Part shown: one piece after another, positions 38,501 through 55,055 of the stretch
Numbering within the stretch: position 1 is the first letter of the stretch
How the letters are laid out: every line of letters begins with the position of its first letter
Assembly: GCA_002104945.1 (NCBI GenBank)
Contig: MCFH01000041.1
Coordinates: 264,001-328,000 of the forward strand
DNA length: 64,000 nt
Origin: Piromyces finnis
Lineage: Eukaryota; Neocallimastigomycota; Neocallimastigomycetes; Neocallimastigales; Neocallimastigaceae
Direction of reading: 5' to 3'
Notes under the pieces: model-generated
The model's database searches: none
The model's input: the letters and a program-made list of their open reading frames with translations, nothing else
Told to the model about the DNA's origin: nothing
Made by a program: the position numbers and the translations under genes

Positions 38501-39701
38501 GGAAGAATAAGAAATTGTTTATTTTAAACATACAGTTATTAGTTTTATATACCAAAAAAAAAAAAAAAAATAGTAGTTCATTTTCATTTATGTAGATGTT
38601 ATAGGTTTTAAATTAATTCTTATTAACAAAATAATAAATCAGAAATATCAAAAAATATAATTAATCATATATAATTTTTATATATCATGAATTATAATAG
38701 AACTATGAAATGCCACCACCACCAGAAATTAATAAAGATGAAGAAGAATTTTTAGATATGTATAGAGATTTCCAACAAAAATTAAAAGACTCTGTTTATT
38801 ACTTAGATGAAGACAAATCAACAACATGTAAAAATCAATAAATTAAGAAAAAAAAAAAAAACTTTTTTTAAAAGAAGTAATAATTTTAAAAATTAATAAA
38901 TTATATTTAATTTTATATAATTAGTCTTCCACCAATATAGTGATAGATTTAGAAAGAAGAAGTTAGCTAAGGATATTAAAACCATTCCAGCAGGTATATT
39001 AAATTTCTTTTTTTTGTAAAAATATAACAATAGTACATATTAAAATAATTTCTTAAATTAATACCCATATATATGTTTGTCCATATTTATCCATATAATA
39101 AATACAATAAAAGACAATCTAGCATTATTCCCAGAAGAACTTCACAAAATAAAGGATCCAACAAAGAGAATAAGTTAGTTTTTCTTTATTTTTTCTTAAA
39201 AAAAAAAAAAAAAAATACATATTTATATTTTATTTTTATTTAATAAAAACAGTAAAGAAGAAGGTTAAAAAAGAATTCACTAGTAAATTATTCGATGCTC
39301 TCGAAAAGGAAGAAGATAAAGAAAATAAATCTGATGTAATATATATATATATAAGGATAAAGAAAAAAAGAGAAAAAATTAACATCTTTGTTCATATATA
39401 AAAAACAATAGGTTAATAAACTTATGGTTGATGAAGAAGAAAATATAGGAAATGAAATCATCGAAGATGATGAAGATGATGAAGAAGAAAATGATTATAT
39501 TGAAGATCACTATGCCGAAGAGGATGATATTGAAGATGATATGAATGGTATACTTATATCAATATTTATATATCATTAATCTTGCATTATAATGATTTAA
39601 TATAAATTATAATATAATATAAATAAATAATAATATATAAATATATATATATATTTTTATTTTATATATCCTGAAAATTAGATGAAGATACCTATGAATA
39701 A
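38152..39701 (+). CDS. RPC31: DNA-directed RNA polymerase III subunit RPC31/RPC7 (POLR3G family)
   Basis: RPC31 is part of the Pol III-specific subcomplex needed for initiation at tRNA and 5S genes. Exon 1 (38152-38256) encodes MSRGGRGRGRGRADSKFPTF and APPPLFP. Exon 2 starts at 38701 with NYEMPPPPEINKDEEEFLDMYRDF. Later exons give FHQYSDRFRKK, then ALFPEELHKIKDPTKRI, then KKVKKEFTSKLFDALEKEE. The last long exon encodes an acidic tail with EEENDYIEDHYAEEDD and a final DEDTYE in a tiny exon. The Gly-Arg start, the PPPLFP-DY motif, the middle helix and the acidic END-YI end are the hallmarks of the family (human PPPLFPDTDY, EENDYI). Seven short exons are spread over 1.5 kb. Intron 1 contains an AAT run. 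Confidence 0.92.
38462..38499. repeat. AAT microsatellite in RPC31 intron 1
   Basis: About 12 perfect AAT/ATA units within the first intron of RPC31. Confidence 0.9.
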
Positions 39702-40164
39702 TGAAGAAAATATTAAATACTAGAAATACTTTAATGTTAATATTTTTTAAACATAAAATGATATCTATACTGTTTAAAAAAAAAAAAATTTCATAATATA
39801 CATCAGTCAACAACATTCTTTTTATTTTATTAAACATAATAAATAATAATAATATACATATTTTAATAATTCGCTTCATTTATTATCTATAAATGACAAG
39901 ATTTAAAACAATATATTTATAATAGAGTTAAAAAAAAAAAAAAAAAAGAAAAAAATACCTCTAAAAAATAAAATAAAAAAAAATATATATAAAAGTATAA
40001 AAATTATTATTCCCATTTTTTATAATTGTTATTTTTATTTTATTTGTGAATTTCTGTGTTTTTATTATTATTATTATTTTTTTTTTTATTTTTTTTTTTT
40101 TATTTATTTTTGTTAGTTATTTTTCATTAATTGAAGTATTTTATATTAATTTATAAAAAATTAT
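39702..40164. other. Convergent intergenic region, no gene seen
   Basis: 463 bases of A and T runs between the ends of RPC31 (+) and the secreted protein gene (-). The open frame at 39607-39879 on the minus strand overlaps the end of RPC31 and is a composition artefact. Confidence 0.55.
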
Positions 40165-41744
40165 TTAGTTTTTTTTATCATCATCAGATTCTTCAGTTTT
40201 ATTTTCTGGAAGTTTTTTAGTTGCTTTAGTTTCCTTTTCCTTTTTAATTTCTTCTTGTGTTTTCTTTGGTGGTTGTGGAACAACAGCTCTAATAAGTTCT
40301 TCATCAGTTGGAATATACTTCTTCTTTTCTTTTGGACATTTATCCCAAATAATGTTAGCAGAGAAATCCTTTAAAACAAGAGTACCACTACCTTCTTCAT
40401 TTAAACGATTGTTTAACAAAGCTTGTACACCAACGGAAATACGAATCATATCAGTACCACATCCAAACCAAAGTTTCTAATTAAATTAAAATAAAAAATA
40501 AAGAATCATATATATATTTATTAATCGGGTATTAATATCTTTACTAGTTTTTATTATAATGATGTTTTTTTCTATAATTTAATAAATGAATACATACACC
40601 ATCTTGTAATCTACCATGTGGTGGTTTTCTCCAACCAGCAGCCCAATCTAATTCATCAGTGAAATCAAAAGTACCCATAGCTGGTCCTTCTAAAACGTGA
40701 GTAACAGCATCAGTGTTTTCTGACTTAATGACAGCACGAATACCTTCATCAATGTGATAAGTACCTCTAAAATTATTATTTTTTTTTTAAAAAAAAAGAT
40801 AATGTTAAACAATATTATTTCCATCAATAATATTTATGTACACTATTATTTTAATATAAACTACCTAAATTGGTATGAAGTAATTGCGAATCTGTATCCT
40901 TTAGTATATCTGACATAAAAGTATGGTGAACAAGTATGGTAAATAGTGTAGTTGTGAGTTTCAACGGTTGGGTCAAGTTGTAAAACAGCTGAATTAGTGT
41001 GGAAATCGATTCTATAAAAAGTATATCATTACCAAAAATTATTTCAATTTATTATTATTATTAACTTGTTCTTATTTTTTTTTTTTTTTGCTATATATAA
41101 AATTAATAAATATATAATAAAATTATAAAAAAAAATATACCTAGTAAACTTTTCATCAATTTCATAAGCTAAATTAATGTTTTTAATGTTCAGAGTATAA
41201 ATTTAAATATATTGTATATATGTTTCAATATTAATAGTGATTAATGGATTAGTTCATTATAAATTCTTTAAAAGTATCGAATTATTATATATATAAGATT
41301 AATTACGATGTTCTGGATCAGCTTCTGGACATTTTACACCATAATGAACTTGTTCTAAGAAAGCCTATTAGGATTTTAATTAAAATATTGATAAATTATT
41401 GGTATTTAATTCTGATATATTTATTATATTTATTATTTATTGATTATTATTATTATTTTTTTCTTTTATTTTCCCCAAATTTATTTTCTTTTTATAAATT
41501 TAAAATTAATTTTTTAAATTTGAAATTAAATAGATTTATTAAAATTTACTTTTTCTGGAAATTGTCTTTCTTTTTTAGTAATTTTTGTATCTTCTTCAAC
41601 TGCTTCTGTTGCATCTTCTGCACCTTCAGTTGTTTCAATTTGTTCAACAACTTCTGTTGTATTTTCAGCTTCTTTAACTTTTTCAGATAAAGTTAAAGCG
41701 AAGCATAAAGTTATTAAAACTAATAAAAAATTATAAATTTTCAT
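40165..41744 (-). CDS. Secreted protein with DUF4360-like domain and Lys/Glu/Asp-rich tail
   Basis: A signal peptide (MKIYNFLLVLITLCFALTLS) is followed by a Thr/Glu-rich linker. A domain built from several exons comes next: HYGVKCPEADPEHPYEIDEK, HTCSPYFYVRYTKGYRFAITS, YQFRGTYHIDEG, WFGCGTDMIRISVG and ANIIWDKCP. The pattern (GxxCP near the start, Cys before a Y-x-K-GY-F strand, a RG-x-x-x-LD-like step, a (F/P)CG motif and a final W-x-x-C) resembles the fungal secreted DUF4360 family. This is a by-eye match and tentative. The C-terminus (about 70 residues) is Lys/Glu/Pro-rich and ends in an Asp-Lys cluster with no retention signal. The exon 1 donor follows FPEK and the next exon starts AFLEQV. 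Function is unknown; extracellular or secretory-pathway location is likely. Confidence 0.75.
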
Positions 41745-41813
41745 TTGACCTTTCTTTATTGTTAAATATAATTTTTATTGTAGATTTTTTAATTTACATC
41801 AATTTAAAATATA

Positions 41814-41863
<50 letters not shown>

Positions 41864-43202
41864 TAAAAATAAAAATTAATTATATATTTTAATACATTTT
41901 ATATATATTTAAAATATTGTTGTTGTGGAAAACTATTTTTTAATCTTATTATTTAAAAATGAAATGTATTAATATTACCAACTATACTGCTTAATAAATG
42001 TTATTTTTTTTTGCTCAACAAAAAAAAAAAAAGTGAGTATTTTTTCCGAATTATTATTATTATTATTTAATAATTTTTCCTTTAATTATTTATACAATTA
42101 TATATAACTCTTTTAATTTATTTCTTTTTTGACTTTTAATTCAATAAAGATTACTATAAATTATTTAATTTCAGTATATATAATAAAAGATATTAAAAAG
42201 GAATTAAAGAAAAAAAAATATATAATAAATAAAAATAATTAATTTTGTATAAACTTTATTTATAGAATGATACAAAATAAATATTAAATATATGATTATT
42301 ATAAAATAAATATTTATTATAAAATATTATTAATTTAAGTTATTATTATTTAAACTTGTTTTGTTAGTAATTATTTCTATATGGATTTAAAAATTTTTTG
42401 TTTGACAAAATAATATATATAACAATTATATATTTATATATTATAATCAATTTAAATTTACTTGATGTTAAAATATTATTGGACATGGTTAATATAACGA
42501 AGTTACTTAAAAGGTATATAACTATATAGTTATTAAAAGTGACTTGACATAACATCCATTTAGTAGTAACAGTTTAATAGAAATGAGTAGTGTAATAATA
42601 ATATATAAAAATATTAAACAAAATAGAGAAAACTATTATTTCAACATCAACAACAATTAAATATAGCATAGGTGAATATTATCTTTATTGCTCATCATAT
42701 TATTGAATATATTTATATATTATATATTAATATAGGTATAATTCAAAATGATATTCATGTGTTTTTTATTAATCTATGTTAAATATCAATAAATATATTT
42801 ATATTTAATGTACTACCAACATTTCTTTTAATTAAAATTTTAATTATTAATTTTTATGAAAATGAGATAATGCTATAATATACTCTAAAAGTTCATTTAA
42901 AGAAATTTGAAATTATAATTTTCTTTTTGTAACTAATTATTTCCTTTTTTTTTTTTTGTTTAGAAAAATCATTGTTATTACATAATACATAGCTTAATAT
43001 CAATCCATTATATATCTATAATGATTAAAGCAATATATTTTTTAATTTAAATAAATAGTTATTTAATAATTCTTTTACAAAATAATAATATTATCTGTTC
43101 AAAAATTTCATAATAAAAAAAAAAGAACAAATAAATAATAATATCAATAAAAGAAATAATCAATATTTTAAGAAATAAACACAAGATAAAATATAGAATA
43201 GA
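41745..43202. other. Divergent intergenic region between the DUF4360-like gene and GCP4
   Basis: About 1.5 kb with a perfect AAT array at 41821-41862 and many A/T runs. A minus-strand frame at 42364-42555 has only AT-biased residues and is not convincing. Confidence 0.55.
41821..41862. repeat. AAT microsatellite
   Basis: About 14 perfect ATA units, 77-118 bases upstream of the start codon of the minus-strand secreted-protein gene, so within its promoter or 5' leader. Confidence 0.9.
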
Positions 43203-45706
43203 ATGCTTCATGAATTGTTACTAGCACTTTCAGGACATTATGGAGAGGTATTCGCACTTCATCCACCTCCTCCCCAGCAATCCGAAACTTTTAAAATTCC
43301 AGTAAATTTTCCAATATATTTACATATTTCCGAAAGAGAAGCATTAGAAGAATTAGCACATTTAGGATTTCTATACTTACAAATATCAAACTTTGTTAAA
43401 GAAAAATTAGAATATACAGATAAATATAATATAAATGCAATTCCAAAATTAGAAGACGAATTACATTCATTTTCATCTTTAGGAAACCTAACATCACAAT
43501 TAGAAGAAAACAACAACAGCAATAACAACAACAACACTAATAATAATGAAAAAACTGTCAAATATTCACTGGAAGATTTTCAAAATGGATATTATATAAG
43601 AGCTTTGTGTTCAGGAATAAATCAAATTTTGGATAAATACCTTGATAGAATTACAATGGCAGAAAGAAAAATATTAGATAATTTAGATCCAGAAACAATT
43701 GGTCCTTCAACACCAATTTCTTTTTTAAAATATTATTTTTCAGAGGTATTTTATATATAAACGGAAGAAATATTTTAATTTAAAAATAATTTACCTAATA
43801 AAATTCTTCTTATTATTATTACCATTTATTATAATTATTATTTAAAAATAGTATAAAGTTATATTACCATATTTATACCAATTAACAATTAATATTAAAG
43901 ATTCACCACATAAATATCATGGTACACAATTATTATCAAAACTTTATAGTTGTGCAAATAATGGAATTCCTGAAATTAAGAAAACATTTTTATTGTAATT
44001 ATAACTTTTTTTCATTAAAAATTATATAAATGGGACTGTTAATAATTTTATTTTCTCATTATTTTTAATTTTGATTTTATTTATACATTTCAAATAACAA
44101 ATAAAACAATAGTTTATTTAAGGTTTGCAATTTTGTATTTTGCAAACAATTAATATCATGGGTTATATATGGAAAATTAGAAGATAGATATAAGGAATTC
44201 TTTATAAAGTTAAATGAAAATAAAAAAAGAAATATTGGAAAGAATATTTATTTAAAAAAAAATTCATTTTCATTGTTTTCAGAATATGAATTAGTAGATG
44301 ACTATATACCCACATATATTAAAAAAGATATTGCAAAAACGATTTTATTTATCGGAAAGTCTGTTGCTGCAATATATGATCCAAGAAACCAAAAAAGTAT
44401 AAAAATTAATTTATTGTTTAGTTTTTCATTTTTATTAACTCATTTTTAACTAATTATAATTAATATAATTTAATATCCTATAATATTCTATATCCTATAT
44501 ATATATTCTAAATTAATAAATAAATCAATAATAATAATATATATATATAAAAGAACGTTTATCAAATTTTTCACTACAATCCCAACTCAATGAACTGTCT
44601 AAACTATCTCAATATAATAACTTTAATAATTATAAATTTGAAACTGTAATAAGAAATATTAAACATATAGTATCTAAGGCATTATGGCAAGTCGTCGTTA
44701 TTGATGAAAATCTAGTTTTATACTTAGAGGTTTGTTTAACATTAAATAATACCTAAATAATTATATTATAATAGATCAAAAATTGTAAAATAAAATAAAA
44801 ATTAAAATTTTTTTTATAAATAAAGGTATTTAGAAATTATTTCTTACTTGTTAAAGGTGATTATTTTGTAAAATTTATTGAAGAATGTGAATCCTTGAAA
44901 GCAAGAGCAAATATAAGATCAGCACTAATTACCGAACAAGGTATAATATAGGATATATATTTTCTTTATTTTGAAATAAATTTATATAATAATTAATTTT
45001 ATTACTAGATCTGAATAATCTTTGGAATAGAGTTTCAATCAATACAACGGCTGAAAATGATGAAACATTAGAGAATTTTAACTTTAAAGTATATCATAAT
45101 GCCTCAGGTATTATTTTATTTAATCAGTGTATAAAATCCATAACTAGTTTTACCTAATAATAACTCACTTTTATATTTTATAAAATTTATAATTTTTTGT
45201 AAAAAAAAAAAATAAAGAATTTGAAGAATATGTTTATAGATCTCCTTATGATGATTACTTATTTGGTTTTCCAATGAGATTAGAATATTTTATAAAATGG
45301 CCATTAGACATAATATTTACTCAATCCGATTTTGATAAGTAAGAATATTTTTATTATGATGATGATAATAATAAAAATTAAAACAAAAATTCTTTGATTC
45401 TATAAATATATATATATATATATTTTTAAAAAAAAATAATAATTAAAACAAATTATTTATTTCACTATCAAATAGATATAATACCTTATTCTCATTTTTA
45501 ATGGTATTAAAACGTGTACAAATGCGTTTACAGCATTTATTAACAAGAACATATACCAATAAATATACCAGACATCAAAAATTTGAACATCAAAGTCATA
45601 TATGGTCAATTCGACAAATGATGCTGTTTTTCATTAATTGCTTGTGGTCTTATATACAGGTATATAATATATATCAATATCAAACCTAATTATAATTATT
45701 GATTTT

Positions 45707-45743
<37 letters not shown>

Positions 45744-46488
45744 TTCAATTCTTAATATTTATAAAATTTAAATAACCATATAAAAGATGGATGTCTTATG
45801 GATAAATTATGAAGAATTAGTTCAATCTATTAATAAAGAAAAATATAAAGTCAAACCAGATAATTCAAGCAATAATATGGATATAACATCAGAAAATGAA
45901 AAAGAAAATGAAGAAAATGATAATGATCATCAGAATTTAGAAGATATCCAAATATACCATAAAAAATATTTAAATAATTTAATGAAAGGATGCTTCTTAG
46001 AACATGGAATTTTTAATGCCATTGGAAAATGTATAAAAACTGTCATTCAACTGTGTGATCAATTTTGTTTTGTTGTAGAAAAGAATTTAGGGGTAAAGAA
46101 AAATATATCAGAAGATACTTGGAATACATGCAGAGAATTGGGATTGGTAATTAATTGAATTTTCATCCTTACTTTTTTAAATTTAAAGCCGTTATTTTAT
46201 TATTTTATATATATATATATATATATAATATTTTAACTTTACTGTATACCTTTCATTACATAGAAATTTCAAGAAAATACATTTTTCTTGTTTAGAACCT
46301 TTTCTGGTGTAAAGACAGCTTCTGTATCTTCATGGCAAAATCAATATTTAAGTCAATTATTATTACGAATGGACTTTAATAGATGGTTTTCAATTAATGG
46401 ATTAAATCAAAATGGTGCTTCAACATGGTTAACACCAACACATGATGACTTATTTGTAGATAATAATAATATGGATGAAGAAAATTAA
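43203..46488 (+). CDS. GCP4: Gamma-tubulin complex component 4 (GCP4)
   Basis: GCP4 is a gamma-tubulin ring complex subunit that nucleates microtubules at centrosome-like organising centres. The start MLHELLLALSGHYGEVF matches human GCP4 MIHELLLALSGYPGSIF. Exons then give GYYIRALCSGINQILDKY, a KYHGTQLLSKLYSCANNG-like segment (human KIHGCQILETVYKHSCGG), a YVPTYI-type DYIPTYIKKDIAKTILFIGKSV motif, QWPLDI-like KWPLDIIF, MVLKRVQMRLQ and IRQMMLFFINCLWSY. The C-terminal half ends FRTFSGVKTASVSS and LLLRMDFNRWFS (human LLLRLDYNKYY). At least nine exons are interrupted by 60-200 nt introns; a long T run at about 45709-45736 lies before the exon at 45787. Exon borders inside the range are approximate, but start and stop are clear. 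Confidence 0.95.
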
Positions 46489-46570
46489 ATTAATTTTTTT
46501 TTTTTTTTTTTTTTTTTAATCATTTAATGATGAATATATATATAAATAAAATAAAAGTAAAAATAGTAAC

Positions 46571-46602
<32 letters not shown>

Positions 46603-46932
46603 GAAAATAAAAAAAAAAAAAAAATACATATTAAATTATTATTTAAAAATAATATTAAATTAATAAATTGAAGTAGCAGCATAATTTCAACGATTGATTG
46701 ATTATATTAATTTTAATAGAAATATACTATTTAAAATAATACCCTTATGTAGTCATTGATTATGTCATGAATATAATTTTTTTTAACCCTTCTATCAATA
46801 TTAAGTTTGGAGTTTAAAAATTAAAGTTTTATTAATTTTTAGGATTTAACTAAAAGATTTTCTAATATTTGCTTAACTATAGGTTAATTAGAATGAACTA
46901 AAATTAAATATGTTACTATTGCTTTTATTATT
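46489..46932. other. Convergent intergenic region, no gene seen
   Basis: 444 bases between the ends of GCP4 (+) and TRM10 (-), with an AAT run of about 11 units at about 46568-46600. Confidence 0.55.
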
Positions 46933-48532
46933 TTAAGATTCTTTGGTATCGCTTTCATTATTATTTTCTGTTGTTGTACTAATTTCTTCTGTTGACACTA
47001 CTGATATTGATTCTTCTATTGTATTATTATCAACATTTTCATTATCTTTATTTTTTAAATTTTCATCTTCAGAAGTTGAATTTTTATCTTGATTAAATTT
47101 TCTTGCCGGTAATATATCTAATAAACTCTTTTCCCAATCATTTGTATCTAAATAATTAAGAATAATCTTGAACACTGTTCATTTTGTAGTATAATATTAT
47201 AATATTATATATAATATATATTGATTGATTAATATAAAAATACGTTTACAAAGACTTTATATTTATTAAAAAAATCATACTATGATTGACAGTCAACACT
47301 TTTCTACTAGACATTTTTATATATTTATTTATTGGTAATCTGGCAGTTGTAATATTTTGCTTTTTTGCTTTTTCTAAAGTTAAATTCTTTTATAATTATA
47401 ATATAAATATATATATATATTAACAGAATAATTAACATTGGAATATAATATATATAATACATATTACATTATATTTATTAATATGTATTATTATTACCTT
47501 GTATCTGTTTTTATCAACAATTCCACCAATAATATATATTTTTGATTCATCAAAGGTATCTATTGTATTAGGTGAATCAGCAGTTAAATAAACTAAATTT
47601 TCTTTTTCGTTTGCAAATACTTCCTCATATGATTGTGGTTCAAATATTATCTTTTTTATTTACGATAAATATATAATTAATACAATAACCAAAATATAAA
47701 TCTATTGAAATTTATATCAATTCTATTATATAATTACTTCATTTCTTCTCCATCTTTGATAATCGGACATCTTTCTGTCAAATTCTGCTTTTGTTTTATC
47801 TCCAAAACTTGTACAATATAATTTTACTGGGTGAAAACTTTGTCTATTATAAGAGTAACAATGTGCTATTTGACTAACCATACTTTTAATTTCCTATATA
47901 TTTTATTACATGTTTAAAATTTAAAAGTAAATATATATATATATTTAATGCTATATAAAAATGGTTATATTTTTTATTTTATAAGTACCTTATCTAACAT
48001 TAAATTATCAAATGATTCATCAATTACTACTCTCATTGAGCTTGGTGTTTGTTCACATTCTCTTATTCTTTGAGGTTTTTTAAATATACCTAATAATATT
48101 TAATTAAATAGTATTGAAATTATTTAATTTCATTCAATTTTTTAATTTTTAAATAAATATATATATACCTAATTGTTTTTCCATTCTTTTTTTCTCTTTT
48201 ACTTCCTTTCTTTTTTGTAGTCTTTTAAGTCTTCTTTCTTCTGCTTGTGCTGCCCATCTTTCTTCTCTTAATTTCTTTTTTCTTTGACGTTTTGATAAAG
48301 GATCTGGTGTAGTGTAACCATTATTTTGTATATTTAAATCTTTACTTAAAGAATCAATATTTCTTTTTAATTCATTAGCCTTTTTAATTTCATTTCCATA
48401 ATTTGAATTATTTAAATTATTTTCTTGTTTAGTATTATCTTCCTTTTTATCATTATTATTTACTACATCACTATTTAACTGTTCATTATTTTTATCATTA
48501 TTATTATTATTATCAATATCACTATTATCCAT
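46933..48532 (-). CDS. TRM10: tRNA (guanine/adenine-9-N1)-methyltransferase TRM10
   Basis: TRM10 is a SPOUT-fold enzyme that methylates N1 of purine 9 in tRNAs using S-adenosylmethionine. The minus-strand gene starts with an Asn/Asp/Lys-rich region, then a basic helix ([26 protein letters not shown]) typical of the tRNA-binding N-terminus. Later exons carry the SPOUT core: [36 protein letters not shown], the strand YLTADSPN, the signature [14 protein letters not shown] with the conserved Asp, and [10 protein letters not shown]...LTVNHMFKIILNY. At least five exons lie over 1.6 kb. An acidic Ser/Asn tail with repeated STEE/TEN words follows the domain (coded at 46933-47100) and is not conserved in the family. 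Subfamily (G9 only, A9 only or both) cannot be told from sequence by eye. Confidence 0.95.
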
Positions 48533-48878
48533 TTTTTTTTTTTTAATCTTTTATAATTTAAAGTTTTTTTTAATCTTTTATTAATAAGTAATTTATTTTA
48601 CATTTTAAATTATAATTTAAAATCATTTTAAAAAATGATTGGTAGTAAAGATGTATAATGTAATGTAGGTGTTAATCTAAAATAATTTCTAAATTTTTCA
48701 AAAAGATGGTATTTAAAATAAAATTTCAAAAAATAGTAATGATGTATATTTAGTATGACTCTATGGTTATTTATAATTTTCCAGAATTATATACACAATT
48801 ATAAAAAATAGTGCTCATTAAAAATAAAAAATATATACAAAAAATTAATAAATATTGTTTTTTTTAAGAATAAGGAAA
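48533..48878. other. Intergenic region between TRM10 5' end and POC1 3' end
   Basis: 346 bases of AT-rich sequence holding the TRM10 promoter and POC1 terminator region. No gene or motif seen. Confidence 0.55.
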
Positions 48879-51893
<3,015 letters not shown>

Positions 51894-53167
51894 TTACTTT
51901 TAGTGTATTAAAATAAAAATATACAGCTGAATTCAAAAAGGATAATAGTCGACAAACTTTTTCAATTTCTATTTTAGAATAATAATTTCCTTTTTTTTTT
52001 TTTTTTCCTTTAGAATATTTATTATTATTTTTTTTTTAAAAAATAAAGAATAGATAATAGTTTTGTTATTTCTTATAATTTATATAAAAATACTAGTTTT
52101 ATTCTATATAAAATAGATAGCTTTTTTTTTTTTAATATTGATTTTTATGTTAAAAAAAAATATTATTGACTTTATTATTTTATTTTTATTTTTATTTATT
52201 TTTTTTTATTAATTTTTTTTTTAATTAAAGTTTTTTTTTTTTATTTTGTAGAACTTAAAATAATAATATAAATTATTATAAACACTTTGGATGGATTTAT
52301 ATTAAAAAAAAAAAAAAAACATTTCAATTTTTAATGTTTCCTTTTTAAATTAATTAAATTAAATTAAATGAATGAATAATTAATTGATTAAATAAATTAT
52401 TAATTAAAAGTAAATAAAAAAAAGTTTAGATTAATTAAATCTGTAGCTATAATAGATTTATTTATATATATCCCTTTCTTTCAATAAACTTTTTTTTTTT
52501 TTTCGACATAAATAAAATCCTTTTTTTCATTATTATTTTCATTATTTTCATTATTAAATATAAAAAAAAAATAATTTTGTTTTTATAAAAGTCAATTTTT
52601 TTTTTATATTTTTTGCTACTTTGAAAATACATTTTATTTTAGTAGCAAAAAATTATTTGAAATTTTTTAATAAATAGTCAATTTAATATTTGAAAAAAAA
52701 ATTCCCAAGTAATAGAAAAGAAATATTTAAAGAATTTAATATTTTATTTTCTTTTATCATTAAATAAAAACCATACAAACAATCAAACAGACAAACTAAA
52801 AATAATTTAAAAAAAAAATAAACAAACATATAAATAATAATATTATATTATTAGAGTAGTATTGTTATTTTCTATATATATATATTATTTATTTAAAAAA
52901 AATAGTAAAAAAAAAAAAAAACTTAAAATATAATATATAATGAAATAGTACATTATTCGAAAAATTCGTATTTTATTATTATTATCATTTTATAAACAAA
53001 TAATCAAAAATATTTCAAAGTTTTATATTATTAATTAAAAACAATCACTGAATTTAAAATCAAACGCATACTACATAATAATTAAAGCTATCATAACAAA
53101 AAAACAATACTTTTTCTTAACAAAATAAATAAATATTTAAGCAAAGATTTATAATAAAATAATAAAA
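51894..53167. other. Divergent intergenic region between POC1 and VMA12
   Basis: About 1.3 kb of T runs and A runs with no coding pattern. It should hold both promoters. The leader before the VMA12 ATG is A-rich (ATAATAAAAATG). Confidence 0.55.
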
Positions 53168-54222
53168 ATGGTAAACTATCAATTAAATAGTACTATTAAA
53201 AATGCAATGAACGTAATGTTTAAAGAATGCAATGTTCCAAAAGATAGAATTGTCGAAATAAAAAGTTATCTTCCAAAAGAAGAAAATGAAAATGAAATCT
53301 ATCCAATTTCTCATAGAATTATTAAAGAAATTTCAGACAATCTAGTAAAAAAATATCCTGGTAAATAATTTAATCAAGAAATTCTAAAATTTAATTATAG
53401 AAAACATTATAAAAAAATATTTTTAGGATAAAGCAAATCTTACCTTTAAATATTTAATCCAATATTATAGGTGAAGAAGGTAATAAATATAGATTTAATA
53501 ATTTAATTCAATCTTCAAAAATGATATTGGAAAGTCCAAAACCAAGAGTTAAGGTATATTAAACAAACAAATAAGCAATCAAAAAATGTGTAAAAACAAT
53601 ACTTAAATTCCCTTGAAATATTAATACAAAATATATCATTGTTATTTATTATTACTATTATTTTACTGTAATTTTAATAGAGTACTGAACTATTAAAAAT
53701 ATTGGACCAAATTAAGAGAGAACAAGAAAATAAGGAATATCAAAGATTAACAAGAGAATCTTTTATAGATGATGAAGAGGAAGAACGCATTGGAAATATA
53801 GCTAAAGTTGCAAAAAAGCAACTTACTTTAGTATTTAATTTATTACTTAGTATTGCTGCAGGTTTTACAGCCGGTTATTATTTTGGAAAGACAATTACTT
53901 CAGATGTTGGAAAGGTAATATAAATTAATTTTTAAGATTTTTATAAAAAATAAAATTAAGACTTTTTTTACTTTTAATTTTATATATACAGAGAGTCCTT
54001 ATTGGTTTTTTAGTAGCTGCCATTATTGGTGTTGCTGAAGGATGGTTTATGATAAAAGATTTATTAGTTTTAGAAGAAAATGAAGATGGAACTGCAAATA
54101 TTTATGCTGAAATGCAAATGGATCCGTCAGATAAATTTATTATTAATAATGATTTAGAAATAAAACCTAGAATTGAGGATAATAGAATTTCAAAATCAAA
54201 AGATAACAAAAAAACTGTATAA
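53168..54222 (+). CDS. VMA12: V-ATPase assembly factor VMA12/TMEM199
   Basis: VMA12 is an ER membrane protein needed to assemble the Vo sector of the vacuolar proton pump. Four exons, starting at 53168, about 53472, about 53681 and about 53992, encode roughly 245 residues. Features of the family appear in order: an N-terminal cytosolic region; a KYRFNNLIQSSKMILE segment (yeast/animal family L-x-x-LL-x-x-S); the EQENKEYQRLTRESF motif; then KQLTLVFNLLLSIAAGFTAGYYFGKTI, the first TM helix; and RVLIGFLVAAIIGVAEGWFMI, the second TM helix with the conserved AE pair. The hydrophilic tail is acidic then basic and lacks a clear KKXX retrieval signal (it ends DNKKTV). The start codon is the first ATG of a frame preceded by A-rich leader. 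Confidence 0.88.
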
Positions 54223-55055
54223 AGTTAAAAAAAAAAAGAAAAGAAATCAACATTTACTTTTTTAAAAATTTTATATTATTTACATAATATCTTTTATTTA
54301 ATAATATTCCTAATATTAAATAATAAATGAAAAGAAATAAAACTTTAACATATTTAATAAAATAGAGAAATTGATATATTTATTAAAAAAAAAAAAAAAG
54401 TCAATTATATATATATATCAATTAAAAAATAATTATAATAAATAATAAAAAAAAAAAAGTTCTTATCTTTAGAAAAATTATCAATTGATAAGGTAAAAAC
54501 AAAAGTGTGTGTAAAGATAAGGATAAAAATAAAAAAATAAAAAAAAAAAAATAAAAAAATATTATAAATTAAATTCAGTAATATTTGAATAGAAAAATTA
54601 AAAAAAGAAAAATGTATAAATACTAAATGATAAAGTATTTTGTTTCTTTTTTTTTTTTTTTTAATTTTTCTATATTTAATTGTTTGGTGTTGGGTGTGTG
54701 TGTGTGTGTTGGGTGTTTTTTGTGAATCATCCATTTTTTCTTTTTTTTTTTTTTTTTAAAAAAAACATTTAATTTTTTTGGTTATTAAATGATGATTAGA
54801 AAATAAATTAAATTAAAATTTTAATTAGATAAAAAATTTAAAAATAGTTAAGTGAATGAAAGATATATCTTTAAAAAAAAAATTAAAATAATATAAATTA
54901 TTGAATAATACAATTATAAAGAAATAATAATAATAATAAAGAAAAAAGGGTAAAGTTGGTTGATTTATTTAATTATTTTGTATTTAACTTTTTAAACTAA
55001 TAATAATATTATTATAACTATTCCAAAATAATTTATAGGTAGATAAGTAATAAAA
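54223..55055. other. Intergenic region between VMA12 and asparaginase
   Basis: 833 bases, both flanking genes on the plus strand. It contains T runs, a GTGTGTGTGTGT patch at about 54694-54708 and A/T-rich DNA. The minus-strand frame at 54405-54734 reads through this GT repeat and a poly-A stretch and is not a gene. Confidence 0.55.

Noticed and set aside
54405-54734. 109-codon minus-strand frame with repeated Thr-His
   Set aside because: The Thr-His repeat comes from a GT dinucleotide run and the rest is poly-Lys/Phe/Ile from A/T runs.
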